Part shown: positions 5,511 through 6,206 of the stretch, one piece after another
Layout: each line of letters opens with the position of its first letter
Numbering within the stretch: the stretch's first letter is position 1
Assembly: GCA_002724505.1 (NCBI GenBank)
Contig: PBOV01000151.1
Coordinates: 1 to 6,206 of the forward strand
From: Rhodospirillaceae bacterium
Lineage (GTDB): Bacteria; Pseudomonadota; Alphaproteobacteria; MPNO01; UBA2964
Length of the DNA: 6,206 nucleotides
Reading direction: 5' to 3'
The notes under the pieces: generated by a model
Told to the model about the DNA's origin: nothing
Databases searched by the model: none
The model's input: the letters and a program-made list of their open reading frames with translations, nothing else
Translations under genes and position numbers: made by a program

Positions 5511-6079
5511 TGGAAGTAATCCTTCTCGAACGGATTGAGAAACTTGGCCAAATGGGCGATGTGGTCAACGTACGCCCCGGATTTGCGCGCAACTACCTCC
5601 TTCCGCAGAAAAAGGCTTTAAGAGCAACGGCAGAGAATAAAGAAAGCTTTGAAAGCCGGCGCACCCAGCTAGAAACGACCAACCTTGAATTAAAAAACGA
5701 AGCTGATGCCATATCGAAGAAACTTGACGGCCTTTCTGTAACAATTGTGCGCCAGGCAAGCGATAACGATCAACTTTATGGCTCGGTTACCGTTCGAAAT
5801 ATAGCTCAAGCTGTCACTGAATCGGGGTTTACCGTCGATAGTAAGCAAATTCAAATGGCCCGACCAATCAAAACTGTAGGAATACACGATGTAGTCGTCA
5901 AATTACATCCGGAGGTAAGTGTCAAGATTTCCGCCAACGTAGCGCGGTCAGAAGAGGAAGCAATTATCCAGACAGACGATAGCGCTACTGATGAAGAACT
6001 AAAACTTGATGCTAATTCAAGGGAAGGATTAGAGAAAGATCCCTCTTCCAGTGAGGAGAAAAACACCGTCACTGAATAG
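5510..6079 (+). CDS. rplI: 50S ribosomal protein L9 with acidic C-terminal extension
   Basis: L9 binds 23S rRNA near the base of the L1 stalk and helps frame maintenance. The N-domain shows [19 protein letters not shown] and the exact L9 signature from Gly13 to Leu30 (G-x2-G-x4-V-x2-G-F-x2-N-Y-L), then [11 protein letters not shown] charged linker helix follows (about 40-75, [25 protein letters not shown]), and then the C-domain with [14 protein letters not shown] (89-102) and [20 protein letters not shown] (121-140). The whole is 189 residues against about 149 in E. coli. The excess is a tail from about residue 147, rich in Asp/Glu (15 of the last 42) and Ser/Thr, likely disordered. Alphaproteobacterial L9 proteins often carry such tails. 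It starts on the last base of the DUF2232 stop codon, implying coupled translation. dnaB often follows rplI in this class but is not reached here. Confidence 0.97.
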   Translation: MEVILLERIEKLGQMGDVVNVRPGFARNYLLPQKKALRATAENKESFESRRTQLETTNLELKNEADAISKKLDGLSVTIVRQASDNDQLYGSVTVRNIAQAVTESGFTVDSKQIQMARPIKTVGIHDVVVKLHPEVSVKISANVARSEEEAIIQTDDSATDEELKLDANSREGLEKDPSSSEEKNTVTE

Positions 6080-6087
6080 ACCAAAGT

Positions 6088-6098
6088 TATAATATAAT
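6088..6098 (+). promoter_or_regulatory. Two overlapping TATAAT boxes just after rplI
   Basis: TATAATATAAT holds two perfect -10 hexamers (6088-6093 and 6093-6098) sharing one T, beginning nine bases after the rplI stop. No TTGACA-like -35 stands at 16-18 bases for either, and there is no TG extension. It may serve a gene to the right of the window, or may be just AT-rich spacer. Confidence 0.2.
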
Positions 6099-6104
6099 GA
6101 CCTG

Positions 6105-6129
6105 TGGAGTTAAATTTAAACTAACTCCA
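6105..6129 (+). terminator. 8-bp hairpin after rplI, possible terminator without T-run
   Basis: TGGAGTTA (6105-6112) and TAACTCCA (6122-6129) are perfect complements around a nine-base AT loop, 26 bases after the rplI stop. No T-run follows directly; the nearest is seven Ts at 6182-6188. It may stabilise the 3' end or help termination, but it is not a classical intrinsic terminator. The rest of 6130-6206 shows no gene start, RNA gene or repeat that I can support. Confidence 0.3.
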
Positions 6130-6206
6130 ACGGATCACTATTTGATCATAAGGCTCCCTTTTAAAGATTGACGGCAATACCTTTTTTTGATTCGAATAAA
6201 ATATTT

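Noticed and set aside
5332..5592. Minus-strand open frame across the DUF2232 end and rplI start
   Set aside because: It overlaps two supported genes on the opposite strand, and its translation shows no family features.
6133..6188. GATCA/TGATC and ATTG/CAAT stems before the seven-T run as an rplI terminator
   Set aside because: The stems are 4-5 bp and AT-rich, and the first lies about 35 bases from the T-run. They do not form a credible intrinsic terminator.

Overview
This is an ordinary housekeeping stretch of an alphaproteobacterial chromosome. The lineage call rests on two gene orders I recognise from that class: fabD-fabG-acpP-fabF-mltG, and rpsF-rpsR-DUF2232-rplI. It is also supported by the protein style, such as long acidic tails on S6 and L9 and an ACP with the FGCEIPDD segment. 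The DNA looks moderately AT-rich by eye. I cannot name the genus; a Rhodospirillales-like or marine alphaproteobacterium is plausible.

The left part (1-3523) is transcribed on the minus strand. Read in the direction of transcription it holds fabD (malonyl-CoA:ACP transacylase), fabG (3-oxoacyl-ACP reductase), acpP (acyl carrier protein), fabF (3-oxoacyl-ACP synthase II) and the first 44 codons of mltG (lytic transglycosylase), which runs off the left edge. FabD loads malonate on AcpP, FabF condenses it with the growing acyl-ACP, and FabG reduces the product. The operon is therefore most of the elongation core of type II fatty acid synthesis, coupled at its end to an envelope peptidoglycan enzyme. 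All catalytic residues checked are present.

The central 251 bases (3524-3774) are a divergent control region. It has a good sigma-70-type promoter toward fabD (perfect TTGACA) with a small palindrome in its spacer, a weaker candidate promoter toward rpsF, and a cluster of alternating purine-pyrimidine tracts between them.

The right part (3775-6079) is on the plus strand: rpsF (starting at TTG), rpsR (overlapping rpsF by four bases), a DUF2232 multi-pass membrane protein, and rplI. The genes are packed with 4-base, 21-base and 1-base junctions, so this is one transcription unit. After rplI, 127 bases without a recognisable gene close the window.

I found no mobile element, CRISPR array, tRNA, rRNA, broken gene or new defence-type system. 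The least understood part is the DUF2232 membrane protein inside the ribosomal operon. The other points worth a look are small non-coding signals: palindromes at the fabF/mltG junction, ahead of acpP and ahead of fabF, and the divergent promoter region.
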